From Fibrobacterota bacterium (GTDB taxonomy: Bacteria; Fibrobacterota; Fibrobacteria; UBA11236), in the NCBI GenBank assembly GCA_023249635.1, contig JAHFCH010000003.1:1-36616 (forward strand): a DNA stretch of 36,616 nucleotides, in the 5' to 3' direction. The notes beneath the pieces were generated by a model. The model was not told the DNA's origin and did not search any database. It saw only the letters and a list, made by a program, of their open reading frames with translations. The position numbers and the translations under genes are program-made. This document shows positions 35,285 through 36,616 of the stretch, piece after piece. How positions within the stretch are numbered: position 1 is the stretch's first letter; each line of letters begins with the position of its first letter.

Positions 35285-35857
35285 TTAATCGTCTTCGCCG
35301 CCGGGCCTTTTCCCCTCATGCCGCTCTCCCCCGCTATTGCGCATCTCATCGCGCCATGCCCGGCGCTTTTCCGACCATTCTTCTTGTACCTGTTGCAGCT
35401 TGGCATGCTGTTCCGCCGTCAATCCCCCCAAGAGCGTCGTCAGCATGTCGACCCGCATCACCGTCATGCGCTTTTCCACTTCGGCGATCTTCTCGGCCAA
35501 TTTCATGGCTTCAGGCTTGTTTATCGGATAGGTGGTCAAAATATTCTTGAGATCCAGTTCCAGGGTGGCCTTTTCGGCGAACAGCTGGATCTTTTTCTTT
35601 TGGCCCACCAGGCGTGTCTCTTTCAGTTTCTTCTCCTGATCGGCCGAAAGCTTCAGCTCCTTGAGCATATGCGGGTTTATCCTTTCGATCTCGCCGATTG
35701 GCCCGCGCCCTTCGTCCGGCGGGAATCCCTTCCCCTCGCCTCCCGGGCTACCGTGCGCGGTGGCGGCGACTAGCAGCAATGCCACCCCGATTACCGACAG
35801 GGCGGCGCGCATCCTTCTCGAGTCCGTTTGCCCGGTTTGCATCGAAATCGTATTCAC
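35285..35857 (-). CDS. Spy/CpxP-like periplasmic protein
   Basis: A 190-residue protein with a signal peptide (about 1-38) and a largely helical mature part. The LTAEQHAKLQ segment matches the LTxxQ motif of the Spy/CpxP/zinc-resistance family, which act as periplasmic chaperones or stress sensors. Two helical hairpins rich in Lys and Glu (EKKLKETRLVGQKKKIQ) fit that fold. The GTG at 35857 has AGGAGG 4-5 bases upstream and overlaps the preceding stop by 4 bases (GTGA). Downstream ATGs lack a ribosome binding site. It is the third gene of the sigma-factor cluster and may be under its control. Confidence 0.82.
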   Translation of the reverse strand: MNTISMQTGQTDSRRMRAALSVIGVALLLVAATAHGSPGGEGKGFPPDEGRGPIGEIERINPHMLKELKLSADQEKKLKETRLVGQKKKIQLFAEKATLELDLKNILTTYPINKPEAMKLAEKIAEVEKRMTVMRVDMLTTLLGGLTAEQHAKLQQVQEEWSEKRRAWRDEMRNSGGERHEGKRPGGEDD

Positions 35858-36225
35858 AATACCTCCTCGGCCGCCTCGGCCTCTAAATCGACTTCTCCCA
35901 AATCCGCTTGCCATCCCATCAATTCCGAATCGATGATCTCCGAATCACCCACGGCAGCCTGCGCGGGCGGCTTGGGGGTCGCTTTCGCGAGCTCCGCGCC
36001 CTGTTCCGCGCGGCCTTGGGAATGGAATCCCTTTACGGCCACGGCGATGAGGCCGGCGGCGAGCAATACCGCCGCGGCGGCCCGTAACCACGGGGTTTCC
36101 CATGGGCGGAACCCTTCCCTATGCGGACCCGACTCGAGGCCGGATGCGGCCGCGATGCGCCGCCACAGCGCCGGAGACGGCTGCAAGCGCTCGGCCTCCC
36201 GGAAAATCCTAAGCGACTTTTTCAA
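35854..36225 (-). CDS. Putative anti-sigma factor, single-pass membrane protein
   Basis: A 123-residue protein with a short cytoplasmic N terminus, a transmembrane helix (about 47-66, LRAAAAVLLAAGLIAVAVKG) and an Ala/Glu-rich extracytoplasmic tail. The gene sits between a sigma-factor gene and a Spy-like gene, the usual place for an anti-sigma factor. The zinc-type HxxxCxxC motif is absent, so it would be of a different type. The start is TTG with AAGGAG 7 bases upstream, and it overlaps the sigma gene by 17 bases. Function is inferred from position. Confidence 0.65.
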   Translation of the reverse strand: MKKSLRIFREAERLQPSPALWRRIAAASGLESGPHREGFRPWETPWLRAAAAVLLAAGLIAVAVKGFHSQGRAEQGAELAKATPKPPAQAAVGDSEIIDSELMGWQADLGEVDLEAEAAEEVL

Positions 36226-36616
36226 AGCTGGACTCCTTTTCCAGATATTCCTTTACCTTGTCGCGCGCCCGCGACAACCGCGACTTGAGCGTGCCTTCCG
36301 GCAGCTTGAAGATGACGGACAAATCCTTGAGGGGAACGCCCTCGCCTTCCTTCAGCCACAGCAGCGAACGCGTCTCGGCGTCCAGCACGGCCATGGCCTT
36401 GGATAAAAGCTCGGTAAGCTCCACCGATGCGTTCTGCCCCCTGGGCGCAAGCTCGTCCGCGTTCTCCCATTCCAGCTTGTTGCGGTTCTTCCCCTGCTGC
36501 AAACGGTTGAGGCACATATTGTGGGCCACCCGATACAACCAGGTCGCCAGCGAGCTTTCCCCGCGGAACTCCGCCACGATGGCCGGCAACCGCACGAAGA
36601 GATCCTGCACCACGTC
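36209..36616 (-). CDS. ECF-type RNA polymerase sigma factor (partial)
   Basis: The C-terminal 135 residues of an ECF sigma factor; the 5-prime part lies beyond the window. Sigma region 2 ends with SSLATWLYRVAHNMCLNRL. Sigma region 4 is clear: LDAETRSLLWLKEGEG, then the helix-turn-helix KDLSVIFKLPEGTLKSRLSRARDKVKEYL. ECF factors direct transcription of envelope-stress genes and are usually held by a membrane anti-sigma factor; a candidate follows with a 17-base overlap. The promoter and full length are not visible. Confidence 0.93.
   Translation of the reverse strand, partial: DVVQDLFVRLPAIVAEFRGESSLATWLYRVAHNMCLNRLQQGKNRNKLEWENADELAPRGQNASVELTELLSKAMAVLDAETRSLLWLKEGEGVPLKDLSVIFKLPEGTLKSRLSRARDKVKEYLEKESSFEKVA

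Overview
The window looks like a chromosomal segment of a GC-rich, Gram-negative, flagellated bacterium, most likely a member of the Fibrobacterota. The main pointer is a TIGR02147/DUF4423-type regulator at 25530-26381, a family first described as Fibrobacter paralogues. Supporting signs are many lipoproteins, OmpA and outer-membrane barrel proteins, a possible T9SS-like sorting tail and a GH26 mannanase-like lipoprotein. The assignment rests on family recognition by eye, not on a search.

Layout. 1-1326: end of sdhA/frdA, then sdhB/frdB. 1422-3416: hybrid histidine kinase. 3520-5385 (minus): DUF4398-like lipoprotein, OmpA-family protein and another lipoprotein. 5426-6583 (minus): AAA/DUF4143 ATPase with a perfect hairpin over its ribosome binding site. 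6757-6843 (minus): tRNA-Leu(CAG). 6938-9490: a divergent SEC-C protein and a membrane-anchored SUMF1-type protein, then a TPR-like membrane protein. 9774-14128: two type IV pilins behind a sigma-54 promoter, an O-antigen-ligase/TPR protein, a GT2 glycosyltransferase and a methyltransferase. 14165-15960: small membrane protein and DUF4301 protein with a probable CTG start. 16072-18631 (minus): GH26 lipoprotein and S1/P1 nuclease with an odd C-terminal tail. 18931-21839: rpiA, DUF502 protein and HtrA/Deg protease. 22194-23802: flagellin, fliW and csrA. 24079-25295 (minus): secreted protein with a sorting-domain-like tail and an alpha/beta hydrolase. 25530-35269: a tight eight-gene operon. 35285-36616 (minus): ECF sigma factor (cut by the window), a putative anti-sigma factor and a Spy/CpxP-like protein.

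The most interesting region is the operon at 25530-35269. Most of its genes overlap by 1-8 bases. It encodes a TIGR02147 regulator, a lipoprotein, a TPR lipoprotein, a transglutaminase-7TM protein, a second secreted TPR protein related to the first, an ATP-grasp RimK-like ligase, an inner-membrane-anchored TPR protein and an outer-membrane barrel. The 7TM-transglutaminase plus ATP-grasp pair is a known but functionally unassigned peptide-ligase theme. Its embedding in an envelope-spanning set of TPR and barrel proteins may be new.

Three sequence-level patterns recur. Several genes without a Shine-Dalgarno sequence have a TAnnnT hexamer 6-8 bases before the ATG, which suggests leaderless mRNAs. 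Palindromes built from the heptamers TTTAAGG/TCTAAGG sit directly behind stop codons at three loci, and a different heptamer builds a fourth. The flagellin leader carries a looped GGA and a GGA in the Shine-Dalgarno sequence, as expected for CsrA control; next to it lies a tract whose minus strand is very rich in GGA.
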